A DNA stretch of 64,000 nucleotides from Gallionella sp. (GTDB lineage: Bacteria; Pseudomonadota; Gammaproteobacteria; Burkholderiales; Gallionellaceae). The number at the start of each line of letters is the position of its first letter. Position 1 is the first letter of the stretch. The DNA lies in contig JAQTTY010000001.1 in assembly GCA_028710525.1 (NCBI GenBank), positions 149,855 to 213,854 on the forward strand, written 5' to 3'. This document shows positions 40,226 through 48,726 of this stretch, in pieces. The position numbers and the translations under genes were made by a program. The notes beneath the pieces are model-generated. The model searched no databases. It had not been told where the DNA came from and worked only from the letters and a program-made list of their open reading frames with translations.

Positions 40226-42190
40226 ATGGTTTCAGTTCATCACGCAGTCGCACACGACCCCAATGACACCGCCGCATGGCTAGAAAAGCTAGGCGGTGTT
40301 TTCACACCTGCCGAGGTGGAGACGATCTCGCGCGCCATCATCTATGCCGCGCCGCTCTACGGCGAGATGGTGGAAATGACCGGCACGCCGCTGTTGCAAC
40401 ACGCGCTGGGCGCCGCTTCTATCCTGCTCACTTTGAATATGGATGCGGAGACGCTCACCGCCGCCATCCTGCATGGTGTGCCTAACTATCAGGTCGATTG
40501 GTCTGAACAGTTGCAGGCGCAGTTCGGCACTACGGTACGTATGTTGGTGTTGGGTATCTCGCGCATGGAACAGATACGCCAGTTCAGCGAGATGCCGGAT
40601 TCCAGCAACGATCCCGCTGGTAGCGAGCAGTTAGAGAGTTTGCGCAAGATGTTGCTGGCGATGGTGGAAGACATCCGCGTGGTGTTGATTCGTCTCGCGC
40701 TACGTACTCAGACCTTACGCACTTTGTCTGGTGCCGACCCCGAACATCAGCAGCGTATCGCACATGAAACACGGAGCATCTTCGCGCCGCTGGCGAACCG
40801 TCTCGGCGTGTGGCAACTGAAGTGGGAATTGGAAGACTTATCGATACGTTATCTGGAGCCCGAGCTGTATAAGAAGGTGGCCAAGCTACTGGATGAGCGC
40901 CGTGTGGACAGACAGGACTATATCGCTACGGTGTTGGAGCACTTGCGCGAGGAATTGCACAAGGCGGGTATAGAGGGCGAAGTGACCGGTCGCCCCAAAC
41001 ACATCTATAGCATCATCAATAAGATGAAGCGCAAGAAGCTGGATTTCGACCAGCTCTACGACGTGCGTGCGGTGCGTATCTTGGTCGACAGCATCAAAGA
41101 TTGCTATGCCGCGCTGGGCGTGGTGCAGGCCATGTGGTCGCCCATCGCCAGCGAGTTCGACGACTATATCGCGCGGCCTAAGAGCAACAACTATCGATCC
41201 TTGCACACTGCCGTGATCGGCCCTCGTGACTTGGCAGTAGAGGTGCAGATACGCACACACGAGATGCACGATGCTTCCGAGTTGGGCGTGGCCGCACATT
41301 GGCGCTACAAGGAAGGTGCGAAATCGGACAGCAAGTTTGATGAGCAGATCGTTTGGTTGCGCCAGATCTTGGAATGGAAGTCCGACGTCGCTAAGCAGGA
41401 TGACCTGCGTGACCAATTCAAGAACGAGATGTTCAAGGACCAGGTCTATGTGTTCACGCCGCAAGGCAAGGTCATCGATCTACCCAGTGGCGCGACGCCA
41501 GTGGACTTCGCCTATACGCTGCACACCGACCTCGGCCATCGCACCCGTGGCGCCAAGGTCAATGGCAACATCGTGTCACTCAATACCAAGCTGCAGAATG
41601 GTCAGCGCGTCGAGATACTTACCACCAAGCAGGGCGCGCCCAGCCGTGACTGGCTGAACCCTACACTGGGTTTTTTACAAAGCTCACGTGCGCGCTCCAA
41701 GGTGCGCAGCTGGTTCAATAGTCAGAATGTTTCCGATAGTGCCGCGCAAGGCAGGATATTGCTGGATAAAGAGTTGCACCGCCAAGGCGTCCACGATATC
41801 AATCAGGAGCGACTCGCGCAGAAACTGGGCTTCAATAAACTGGAAGATATGTTGGCAGCCTTGGGGCGCAACACCGTTACCCAGCGCCGCATCGCGCAGG
41901 CGATACAAGCGGCATCGCCTAACAAAACCATCATCGTTCCAGTGCAGACGCGTACTGCGGGTGAACATCTCGATCAGGCGCCGCTTACCGTGGGCGGGGT
42001 GGGCAATCTGATGACCAAGACCGCGCAGTGTTGTAAGCCTTGTTTGAGCGACACCATCGCGGCTTACATCACGCAATACCGCGGCATCACCATCCACAAA
42101 CACGATTGCCCGTATCTGCTGCAATTGGAAGAAGAGCGGCCAGACCGCGTGCTTTCAGCGCAATGGGCGCCCGTAGCCGCGAAGAAATGA
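40226..42190 (+). CDS. relA: RelA-type (p)ppGpp synthetase lacking the C-terminal ACT domain
   Basis: The 654-residue protein (start ATG at 40226; a GTG precedes it) has a pseudo-hydrolase domain in which the HD motif reads LHGVP, so no hydrolase activity is expected. The synthetase domain is intact: RPKHIYSIINKMK, EFDDYIARPKSNNYRSLHT, EVQIRTHEMH and ELGVAAHW. The TGS domain (VYVFTPQGKVIDLP, DFAYTLHTDLGHR) and zinc-finger region (CCKPCLSD...HKHDC) follow, but the protein stops shortly after. E. coli RelA has about 744 residues with a final ACT/RRM domain that is missing here. The stop overlaps the DUF3820 start. Confidence 0.9.
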   Translation: MVSVHHAVAHDPNDTAAWLEKLGGVFTPAEVETISRAIIYAAPLYGEMVEMTGTPLLQHALGAASILLTLNMDAETLTAAILHGVPNYQVDWSEQLQAQFGTTVRMLVLGISRMEQIRQFSEMPDSSNDPAGSEQLESLRKMLLAMVEDIRVVLIRLALRTQTLRTLSGADPEHQQRIAHETRSIFAPLANRLGVWQLKWELEDLSIRYLEPELYKKVAKLLDERRVDRQDYIATVLEHLREELHKAGIEGEVTGRPKHIYSIINKMKRKKLDFDQLYDVRAVRILVDSIKDCYAALGVVQAMWSPIASEFDDYIARPKSNNYRSLHTAVIGPRDLAVEVQIRTHEMHDASELGVAAHWRYKEGAKSDSKFDEQIVWLRQILEWKSDVAKQDDLRDQFKNEMFKDQVYVFTPQGKVIDLPSGATPVDFAYTLHTDLGHRTRGAKVNGNIVSLNTKLQNGQRVEILTTKQGAPSRDWLNPTLGFLQSSRARSKVRSWFNSQNVSDSAAQGRILLDKELHRQGVHDINQERLAQKLGFNKLEDMLAALGRNTVTQRRIAQAIQAASPNKTIIVPVQTRTAGEHLDQAPLTVGGVGNLMTKTAQCCKPCLSDTIAAYITQYRGITIHKHDCPYLLQLEEERPDRVLSAQWAPVAAKK

Positions 42191-42408
42191 AAGGCGCGCA
42201 TCTGGAAAAGCTGCTCACGCAGCGCATGCCGTTCGGCAAATATCAGGGCCACTTTATCGCTGACCTGCCCGGCAACTATCTCAATTGGTTTGCACGCAAA
42301 GGCTTCCCGCCCGGCGAGATTGGCAAGCTGCTGGCCTTGATGCACGAACTCGATCACAACGGGCTGTCTGATTTGCTGGCTCCGTTACGCGCAAAGAATC
42401 AAAAATAA
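42187..42408 (+). CDS. DUF3820 family small protein
   Basis: The 73-residue protein starts at the ATG overlapping the relA stop (ATGA). It has the DUF3820 signature MPFGKYQGHFIADLPGNYL, then WFARKGFPPGEIGKLL. The fold is thought to be nuclease-related or nucleic-acid binding in larger proteins; the small form has no known role. It is translationally coupled to relA. Confidence 0.8.
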   Translation: MKGAHLEKLLTQRMPFGKYQGHFIADLPGNYLNWFARKGFPPGEIGKLLALMHELDHNGLSDLLAPLRAKNQK

Positions 42409-42483
42409 ACGTCGCGAGTTGCAGAGCCGTCACAGGGATGCAGTACACTCAGCGCCGAATTTACATCGTTCAGAGGAGTAGTT

Positions 42484-42813
42484 ATGCAAGCTAGCAAAGG
42501 GTTATGGGTCGCCGTATTGGCGTGTGTGGCGTTGGCCGCGTGTGCCAGCAGCATGATAGAAGTACGCAAGGGTTCGGAGCGTGTTTCGCTCGCCGAGGCT
42601 AATCAGATTGGGGCTTGTCAGTCCAAAGGCAAGACTACGGTGAGTGCGCTGGCCAAGGTAGGTCCGGTGGTGCGCGATGCAGTCGATGTGGAAGCTAATC
42701 TGTATCAGTTGGCGGTTAATGATGCGATCGAGGTGGGCGCAGATACCATCGTCAAAGGGGATTCGGCAGCCTTGGGTAACCGCACTTACGCACTCTACAA
42801 GTGCCGCCCTTAA
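42484..42813 (+). CDS. DUF4156 lipoprotein
   Basis: The 109-residue protein has a lipobox (ALAAC, Cys20) and the DUF4156 pattern IGACQSKGKTTVS, VEANLYQLAVNDAIEVGADT and YALYKC. The two conserved cysteines likely form a disulphide. AGGAG precedes the ATG. Family members are small envelope lipoproteins of unknown function. Confidence 0.8.
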   Translation: MQASKGLWVAVLACVALAACASSMIEVRKGSERVSLAEANQIGACQSKGKTTVSALAKVGPVVRDAVDVEANLYQLAVNDAIEVGADTIVKGDSAALGNRTYALYKCRP

Positions 42814-42823
42814 GCGTTTAACT

Positions 42824-43741
42824 TCAACTCACTTTGCGGCTGTTCATGCTGATGATGAGCACGCCGCACAATACCAGCGCGGAACCCGCGATCTGCAACA
42901 CCGTGATGCTCTCACCAAGAAAGAGATATGCCATATAGATGGTGCTGATCGGGCCTACCGAGCCGATCAGCGAGGCGCTGCCTGAGCCTATGCGGCGTAT
43001 CGCGTAAGAGAGTAGAAAAACTGGCAACACGGTGGAGAAGATCGCCATCGCGATGGACAATTCATACACGTGCCAAGGTAAGTCTAGCGCGCTCAGCGGG
43101 CGCATTACAAAGAACTGCAACAAACTGGCGGCACTTGCCACCATCATCGCGTAAGCGGTGAAGCGCGTCGTGCCTATGCGTTGTACTGCATGGCCCACGC
43201 CCACCAGATAAGTCGAATACGACAAGGTGCTGGCGAATACCAGTGTTGCACCCAATACGACGCTGCCGCCCTGCTTCATCCCCACATCATGCAAGAACAC
43301 CAACGCGATACCGGCATAGCTCAAGGCCATCGCTATTAAGACTTTGCGCCCGATGGGACGCTTGTAGATGAAGGCCGCGAGGATCACGGTCATGGTCGGA
43401 TAAAGGAACAGGATCAAGCGCTCCAATCCGGCCGAGATGTACTGCAGACCAAGAAAATCCAACAAGCTAGACAGGTAATAACCGATCAGCCCCAACACTA
43501 AGATCAGTAACTTATCGTGACGGTTGAGGGGTTCGGCATGCTGCCGCTGTATCCAAACTGCGACGGCGATAAAGAACGGCACAGCGAACACCATGCGCAA
43601 GGCGAGCAGGGTGATGGCATCGACATGGTCTAGATAGGCCAGCTTGACCAAGATAGCTTTGCCCGAGAAACCTACCGCTGCCAATAGCGCAAAGGTCACG
43701 CCTAGCCAAGCATCACGTGAGTGAGAGGGCTGGTTGGGCAT
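42824..43741 (-). CDS. DMT superfamily (EamA) transporter
   Basis: The 305-residue protein has ten hydrophobic helices in two EamA repeats (first WLGVTFALLAAVGFSGKAIL; second from about residue 155). It is an inner-membrane drug/metabolite exporter; the substrate is not predictable. It converges on the DUF4156 gene and lies 11 bp downstream of the 43753-44313 gene, possibly in one operon. Confidence 0.85.
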   Translation of the reverse strand: MPNQPSHSRDAWLGVTFALLAAVGFSGKAILVKLAYLDHVDAITLLALRMVFAVPFFIAVAVWIQRQHAEPLNRHDKLLILVLGLIGYYLSSLLDFLGLQYISAGLERLILFLYPTMTVILAAFIYKRPIGRKVLIAMALSYAGIALVFLHDVGMKQGGSVVLGATLVFASTLSYSTYLVGVGHAVQRIGTTRFTAYAMMVASAASLLQFFVMRPLSALDLPWHVYELSIAMAIFSTVLPVFLLSYAIRRIGSGSASLIGSVGPISTIYMAYLFLGESITVLQIAGSALVLCGVLIISMNSRKVS

Positions 43742-43752
43742 GATGGCACGGA

Positions 43753-44313
43753 TTAGTGTTGTGCTTCGATATCGAGATGGCAGCTCGCCAGCAACAGATG
43801 CGTCAGATGGTCTGCATCTTTGTTCAGGGTCTTGGCGGCGAAGGCAGTTAGTTGTGCGTCCTGTGACTCGCTCAATGTGGCGATCAAGGCCTTGGCTGCG
43901 GCGTGCATGCTGGGCATGCCTTCTTTATAGGCAGGGCTTTCTTTGTAGTGCGACAACAGATGTTCTTTGTGTGCCTGATAGAAAGCGCTGCTGTGGGTGT
44001 AGTCCAATTCGGCTTGCTTGGCCGCAACTTCGGCCTCCATCTCGGCATCGCTGCACTTGTAGTGAGCTTGTTCCGCGGCGCTCCAATGCGGTTTCTCGCC
44101 CTGACTTTCACGCAAGGTCGCGAAGGTGCCGCGCAACACGATCTGTGAATGCGTGCTCACATCACGGAATACATGGACGATGTCTTTGCCTGCGGTCTCT
44201 TTACCGACATAGCGCATGTCTTCGTTGACGCGGCGTGGGTTGAAGTTGAACTGGCGTGCGCAAGCGGCACTGAGTACGTCGAGTAATTCTTTGGTCTTGG
44301 AAGCGGCACTCAC
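43753..44313 (-). CDS. Conserved hypothetical protein
   Basis: I choose the GTG at 44313, since AAGGA lies seven bases before it; the longer reading from a TTG at 44367 has no ribosome site. The product is 186 residues, mostly helical, with SAASKTKELLDVLSAACARQ at the start and many His residues in the middle and C-terminus. No membrane segment and no recognised domain. It is followed by the EamA transporter. Confidence 0.6.
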   Translation of the reverse strand: MSAASKTKELLDVLSAACARQFNFNPRRVNEDMRYVGKETAGKDIVHVFRDVSTHSQIVLRGTFATLRESQGEKPHWSAAEQAHYKCSDAEMEAEVAAKQAELDYTHSSAFYQAHKEHLLSHYKESPAYKEGMPSMHAAAKALIATLSESQDAQLTAFAAKTLNKDADHLTHLLLASCHLDIEAQH

Positions 44314-44412
44314 AGGATGATCCTTTCGATAGTGCCACAGCGTTGCGAGTGCAACACCGGGCGGCAAGCAGGATACACCTCTTGTTGCGCGCCCGGCGGG
44401 TGTTAGCAGGAC

Positions 44413-45114
44413 TTAGTCTGCCAAACCTACATAGACGTTCTGCACATCATCGTCACCGTCGATCGCTTCGAGGAACTCTTCCACTTCAGCGCGTTGTTCA
44501 TCGTTGAGCTTCACGGCGTTCTTAGGGCGATAGCCGATCTGCGCGGATACCACGGTGAAGCCGAAGTTGGGCAGGGCTTTGCACACTGCATCGAGATCGG
44601 TGATGTCGGTGATGAACAGCGTCGCGCCTTCTTCGCTGGGCTCAAGATCCTGTGCCCCCGCTTCGATGGCGGCGACTTCAGCATCGCTGTCTTTGTTGAC
44701 GGGCGTCGCTTCTATCATGCCCACATGGTCGAAGTCCCAAGCCACCGAACCTGATGCGCCCAGTTGACCTTTGCGGAACAGTACGCGGATATTGGGGTAG
44801 GTGCGGTTCACATTGTCGGTCAAACATTCAACGATGACCGGCACTTTGTGTGGCGCGAAGCCCTCGTAGATCAGGCGTTCCAGCGTCGCACCGCCGTCCA
44901 GCAGGCCCGCGCCTTTTTTGATGGCGCGCTCCAGAGTCTCCTTAGGCATAGACACTTTTTTGGCTTGTTCAACCACGAGGCGCAAGCGTGAATTGGAATC
45001 AGGATCGGCACCGCCGCGCGCGGCCACCATGATTTCCTTGGACAGCTTGCCGAAGATTTTTCCTTTAGCGTTCGCTGCGATTTCTTTATGTCTGGCCTTC
45101 CACTGTGCGCCCAT
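44413..45114 (-). CDS. YebC/PmpR family protein (YeeN-like)
   Basis: The 233-residue protein belongs to the YebC/TACO1 family: [52 protein letters not shown] and [20 protein letters not shown]. The MGAQWKxxHK opening, in place of MAGHSKWxxIxxxK, marks the YeeN branch. Members act as transcription regulators or help translation of difficult motifs. It is complete and stands alone between repeats and a hypothetical gene. Confidence 0.88.
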   Translation of the reverse strand: MGAQWKARHKEIAANAKGKIFGKLSKEIMVAARGGADPDSNSRLRLVVEQAKKVSMPKETLERAIKKGAGLLDGGATLERLIYEGFAPHKVPVIVECLTDNVNRTYPNIRVLFRKGQLGASGSVAWDFDHVGMIEATPVNKDSDAEVAAIEAGAQDLEPSEEGATLFITDITDLDAVCKALPNFGFTVVSAQIGYRPKNAVKLNDEQRAEVEEFLEAIDGDDDVQNVYVGLAD

Positions 45115-45150
45115 ATGACTCTTTCTTAATTACCCGCAAATTGATGATGT

Positions 45151-45256
45151 ATTCCTTCCCCCTCGCAGGGGGAAGGTTGGGATGGGGGTTGATTAGTGTT
45201 GGGTACTCACGCGTATCACCCCCACCCTAGCCCTCCCCCTGCGAGGGGGAGGGAAT
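45151..45256. repeat. C/G-rich hairpin repeat between bufferin operon and yebC-like gene
   Basis: Two hairpins, CCTTCCCCC-TCGCA-GGGGGAAGG (45154-45176) and CCCTCCCCC-TGCGA-GGGGGAGGG (45231-45253), face each other with ATTCC/GGAAT ends. Same family as the copies at 7767, 39356 and 50630. Lies where the minus-strand bufferin operon ends and could stop or stabilise its mRNA. Confidence 0.75.
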
Positions 45257-45316
45257 ATTTGAGGGGCGCATCTTGCCTCAACTAGAGAAAGGCATCAATC
45301 GGCACAGGGGAATGAT

Positions 45317-45766
45317 TTACTGGCAACGGCGTTTAAATAGTGTGTCCAGCGACAGCTTTCCTGCACCGTGGAATACCAGTACCAGCATCAGCGCACCCCA
45401 CAGATAGTGCTGGCGCACCGCGCCTATATCCAGATCGGGGTAAGAGATGACGGCGATGGCGTTGAACAAGAAAAGCACTGTAGCGGCGACGCGGCTACCT
45501 AAGCCCAACAAGATGAACACCGGCAGGGTCAGTTCGGTCGCGGTGGCCATCCACGCGGCGAGCTCGGGCGGCAGATAGGGCACGCTGTATTCGTTTTCGA
45601 ACAACCACAGTGTGCTGTCCCAACTCTGTATCTTGGTCAGGCCAGAGCGGAAGAACACCCAAGCCAGATAGCCGCGTATGCCTAGCCCGAACAAGGGGGT
45701 GAGGTAGCTTTCTAGTAGGGTGATGGCGCTAAGGTAGAGGTGGGGGATGCGTTGCATGGCTGACAT
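45317..45766 (-). CDS. DoxX family membrane protein of the bufferin operon
   Basis: The 149-residue protein has four hydrophobic helices and the DoxX pattern (GIRGYLAWVFFRSGLTKIQS, then ATELTLPVFILLGLGSRV). GGAGAAATC precedes the ATG. It is the last gene of the DUF2282-DUF692-DUF2063 operon, where DoxX proteins are common companions, perhaps supplying electrons or oxygen chemistry. The exact role is not known. Confidence 0.82.
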   Translation of the reverse strand: MSAMQRIPHLYLSAITLLESYLTPLFGLGIRGYLAWVFFRSGLTKIQSWDSTLWLFENEYSVPYLPPELAAWMATATELTLPVFILLGLGSRVAATVLFLFNAIAVISYPDLDIGAVRQHYLWGALMLVLVFHGAGKLSLDTLFKRRCQ

Positions 45767-45775
45767 GATTTCTCC

Positions 45776-46546
45776 TCAGATGATAAAGCGGCTGATTGCG
45801 CCGTTGTTGACGTGACGCAACAAACAACTACCCAGATCGAAGTCGGGCCTTATCTCTTGTGCGGCTAACAGGGCATCGCCCCAGCATTGGTCTTGCCGGA
45901 GCTGGGACAAAAAGACGAATTCGGCCGCCCCCAAATCCAGCACGCTGACCGTGTCCTGATGGCGCAACACCAACATGTGTGACTCGCCCATGTTTAGGTC
46001 TATCGTCTCGTCGCCGATATAGTTGGGCTGGTTGACCTGCCAGATGCGCAACGCCGGATAGGGCGACATCAGTAGCGCGCTGGCATGGTTGAGTTGTACG
46101 TGCAGGTCGGGATAGCGATCACTGTTTAGCGTCTGGAAAAAACCGAGGTCGGGCGGGGCGGAGCGCGCACGTGCCAGCACGTGTTTGCATAACCATTCCA
46201 GTCTGGCTACATCGGGTAGATAGGGCAACTGGGTTGAGACTCGATGGGTTTGTAAGAAATCGGGGTAGCTCGCGCCGTAGTCGCGCACATCGCCGCTTAA
46301 CGACGGCGTGGCGGTGATGTATTCATCACTGAGCAGACGGAAATAATCTGCGCCTACCAGCCGTTCCAACACCGGATAACTATGGGACAAATTGTTGCGG
46401 TAATTGCTATAGACGTTGTTGCGGTAGATAGCCAGACCAGACGCGACCGTGCCGTGCCGCGTGGCGCACAACAGAGGTTCGACCGCGTTGCTATTGTCGA
46501 AAAGTGCGGAGGCAAAGTTGCGTTGTTGTTCGCTCAGGCTAGGCAT
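45776..46546 (-). CDS. DUF2063 protein, BufC-type MNIO partner
   Basis: The ATG at 46546 (after GGAGC) gives 256 residues. The N-terminal DUF2063 domain shows FASALFDNSNAVEPLL, GLAIYRNNVYSNYRNNLSHS and YPVLERLVGADYF. A C-terminal domain follows. In MNIO systems this protein binds the precursor and assists the DUF692 enzyme. It overlaps the MNIO gene by eight bases, consistent with a tight complex. Confidence 0.85.
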   Translation of the reverse strand: MPSLSEQQRNFASALFDNSNAVEPLLCATRHGTVASGLAIYRNNVYSNYRNNLSHSYPVLERLVGADYFRLLSDEYITATPSLSGDVRDYGASYPDFLQTHRVSTQLPYLPDVARLEWLCKHVLARARSAPPDLGFFQTLNSDRYPDLHVQLNHASALLMSPYPALRIWQVNQPNYIGDETIDLNMGESHMLVLRHQDTVSVLDLGAAEFVFLSQLRQDQCWGDALLAAQEIRPDFDLGSCLLRHVNNGAISRFII

Positions 46547-47393
46547 GGTGCTGCTCCAATATCTTTCGTGCGGTGGCGGCTTCACCCAGCAACACGTCTA
46601 GCGGCGGGATGTCGTTGTCCCACTCGATCAAGGTAGGGCGCGCGCCGTAAAGTCTCAAAGCCTCGCGGTACAAATCCCAAACTGACTCACATACAGGGCG
46701 ACTATGTGTGTCGATAAGGCAGTCTTGTTGCGACTCGTGTCCGGCCAGATGCAGCTCGCCCACACTCGCGGCGGGTAGGGCGGCCAGATAAGTGTGCGCA
46801 TCGAAGCCGTGATTGATGGCGCTGACATAGATGTTGTTCACGTCTACTAATAGGCCGCAGCCAGTGCGTTGTGCCATGGTCGCGATAAAGTCCCACTCGC
46901 TGTATTCCTCCTGCTGCCAGCGCAGATAGCTGGACACGTTCTCGATCAGCAGGGTGCGTCCCAGCGCGTTCTGCGCGGCATCGATGCGTTCGCACATCAG
47001 TGTCAGTGCCTCATGGCTATAAGGTAGAGGCAACAGGTCGTTGAGGTGGCGCTCGCCTAGCGCGCCCCAGCATAGATGTTCAGACATCAGTTGCGGGGCG
47101 ATGCGATCCGCCAAGCGGCGCAAGTGCGCCAAATGTGCGAGGTCGAGACGGTCGGCGCAGCCTAGTGATAAGCCCACGCCATGCAGGCTGATGGGATAGT
47201 CGGCGCGCAGACGTTCCAGCACGTCTATACCGGGACCGTCGTCAAAAAAATTCTCGCTATGTACTTCCAGCCAGGCCACGTCAGGGCGCTTGCTGAGGAA
47301 TTGGGGGTGATGCGGGGTGCGCAGCCCCACCCCGACTCCCGCCAAGGCGGCGGAAGTCTGATGCAAGCTAGGGGTGGGGACTGGCCTTATCAT
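46539..47393 (-). CDS. MNIO (DUF692) multinuclear iron oxidase, BufB-type
   Basis: The ATG at 47393 gives 284 residues; a longer reading is antisense to other frames of the precursor gene. The TIM-barrel MNIO family residues are all in view: EVHSENFF, SLHGVGLSLG, SEHLCWG, LLIENVSSYL, DVNNIYVSAINHGFD, ELHLAGHE and IEWDNDIP, which hold the iron-binding His, Glu, Asp and Asn. The enzyme modifies cysteines of the small precursor, in bufferins to thiooxazoles. It overlaps the precursor stop by four bases and its partner start by eight. Confidence 0.9.
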   Translation of the reverse strand: MIRPVPTPSLHQTSAALAGVGVGLRTPHHPQFLSKRPDVAWLEVHSENFFDDGPGIDVLERLRADYPISLHGVGLSLGCADRLDLAHLAHLRRLADRIAPQLMSEHLCWGALGERHLNDLLPLPYSHEALTLMCERIDAAQNALGRTLLIENVSSYLRWQQEEYSEWDFIATMAQRTGCGLLVDVNNIYVSAINHGFDAHTYLAALPAASVGELHLAGHESQQDCLIDTHSRPVCESVWDLYREALRLYGARPTLIEWDNDIPPLDVLLGEAATARKILEQHHA

Positions 47394-47686
47394 TTCTTCA
47401 TTGCATCCATCTTGCCGTCGTCCATCTTGGCGACCAACATGCCACCGGAAATCTTCGCGCAAGTGCCTTTGGGAACGGCGATCCAAGCGCTAGGCTCGTT
47501 GTCCTTGGTGGTGTGGCCTGCGCAAGCGTTACCTGCGGAAGCGCAATCGTTCTGCCCAGCTTTGACGATGCCGGCACATTTCTCCATGTCGGCTTTAGCG
47601 GCGAAAGCGGCAGTGCTATTGGCGGCGAGGCCCAGTGCCAGCAGGCCGGCAACGGCAGTACGAATAGTCAGATCGGTTTTGTTCAT
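47390..47686 (-). CDS. DUF2282 bufferin-type metallophore precursor
   Basis: The 98-residue protein starts MNKTDLTIRTAVAGLLAL after AGGAG, with a Sec signal peptide ending AFAA. The mature part has exactly four cysteines (37, 48, 55 and 76; EKCAG, NDCAS, NACAG and GTCAK), as in BufA1/DUF2282 proteins, and a lysine/aspartate-rich tail. Known bufferins bind copper after cysteine modification by the MNIO enzyme and protect cells from the metal. The downstream order (MNIO, DUF2063, DoxX) is the classic operon. It diverges from an ECF sigma factor. Confidence 0.88.
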   Translation of the reverse strand: MNKTDLTIRTAVAGLLALGLAANSTAAFAAKADMEKCAGIVKAGQNDCASAGNACAGHTTKDNEPSAWIAVPKGTCAKISGGMLVAKMDDGKMDAMKK

Positions 47687-47846
47687 GATGTATCTCCTAA
47701 TAGGTTGAGGTAAGACAAGCGCTGCCTGTCGATGCTTAGTCGCGCCACTTTTGCAGACCTTACAAAATATTATTTGGAGATACGCGAGAGGAGAGAAATA
47801 GTCATGTGCTAGCATCGACCCCACTTAAAGCACCCTCACCTATGTC

Positions 47847-48431
47847 ATGAGCGTCAACGACCCTAACGAACTGCAAGCCGCCCTGCACGAACAGCGTGAC
47901 TACCTGTTGCGTTATGCCATGCTGCAATTGCGCGACCCGCATTTGGCAGATGATGTGGTGCAGGAGACCTTGCTGGCTGCCCTGGAAGGCAAGGCGCGCT
48001 TCGACGAGCGTTCGGCGCTGCGCACCTGGTTGGTGGGCATACTCAAACATAAGATATTGGACCTGCGCCGTAAGCAGGCGCGCATCACCGAGCTAAGTGG
48101 CGAGGATGACGAGAGCGATCCGCTGGAGAACATCTCCAGCGAGTCCTTCGACGACACTGGGCATTGGGTGAGTCCGCCGCAGACTTGGGCCAATCCCACG
48201 CAGACCTTTGAGAATCAGAAATTCTGGGAGATGTTCGAGTTTTGCTCCGAGCGTATGCCGCTGGCCAGCGCGCGTGCTTTTATGATGCGCGAGTTCATGG
48301 ACATGTCTACCGAAGAGATTTGTAAGGAACTGTCCATTACCACGACTAACTGTTGGGTAGTGCTGCACCGTGCGCGTCTGGCCTTGCGGGAATGTCTGGA
48401 GCTGCACTGGTTTGGCAAGAAGGAGGCGTGA
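47847..48431 (+). CDS. ECF sigma factor adjacent to the bufferin operon
   Basis: The 194-residue protein has region 2 (residues 15-75: RDYLLRYAMLQLRDPHLADD, VVQETLLAALEG, LRTWLVGILKHKILDLRR) and region 4 (near 140-185: MPLASARAFMMREFMDMSTE, TTNCWVVLHRARLALRE), separated by an acidic linker. It is followed by a 57-residue zinc-finger anti-sigma gene overlapping by one base (TGATG). The divergent placement suggests it controls the bufferin operon, as ECF sigmas do in other buf loci; I did not define a promoter motif. Confidence 0.85.
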   Translation: MSVNDPNELQAALHEQRDYLLRYAMLQLRDPHLADDVVQETLLAALEGKARFDERSALRTWLVGILKHKILDLRRKQARITELSGEDDESDPLENISSESFDDTGHWVSPPQTWANPTQTFENQKFWEMFEFCSERMPLASARAFMMREFMDMSTEEICKELSITTTNCWVVLHRARLALRECLELHWFGKKEA

Positions 48432-48604
48432 TGTTGAACTGCAAACAAGCATCGGAACTGATGTCACAGGCGCAAGACCGTGACATCTCGCTGCGCGAGC
48501 GTCTTTCTTTGCGACTGCACCTGCTGTTCTGCCACGGCTGCCGCAACTTCTCTTCGCAGCTGCAGTTGATGCGCGCGGCTTGCCGCCGCTATCTGGACCG
48601 TTAA
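48431..48604 (+). CDS. Small zinc-finger anti-sigma factor (ZAS-type)
   Basis: The 57-residue protein, starting MLNCKQASELMSQAQD, has the ZAS signature: Cys4, then HLLFCHGC with the HxxxCxxC spacing (near 30-37). It is only the anti-sigma domain with no membrane segment. It is coupled to the ECF gene by a one-base overlap. It likely holds the sigma factor until zinc or thiol release by metal or oxidant. Confidence 0.82.
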   Translation: MLNCKQASELMSQAQDRDISLRERLSLRLHLLFCHGCRNFSSQLQLMRAACRRYLDR

Positions 48605-48726
48605 TCTACCGATTTAAATCGCGCTTTTGATTCAAGTCCCAAACGGGGCTTGAAATCCGCAGACTCGCCCCCATTCTCCTCCTCAGCCGGACAAATCCCG
48701 CCAAACAACCCTAGAAAGGACTCGTA

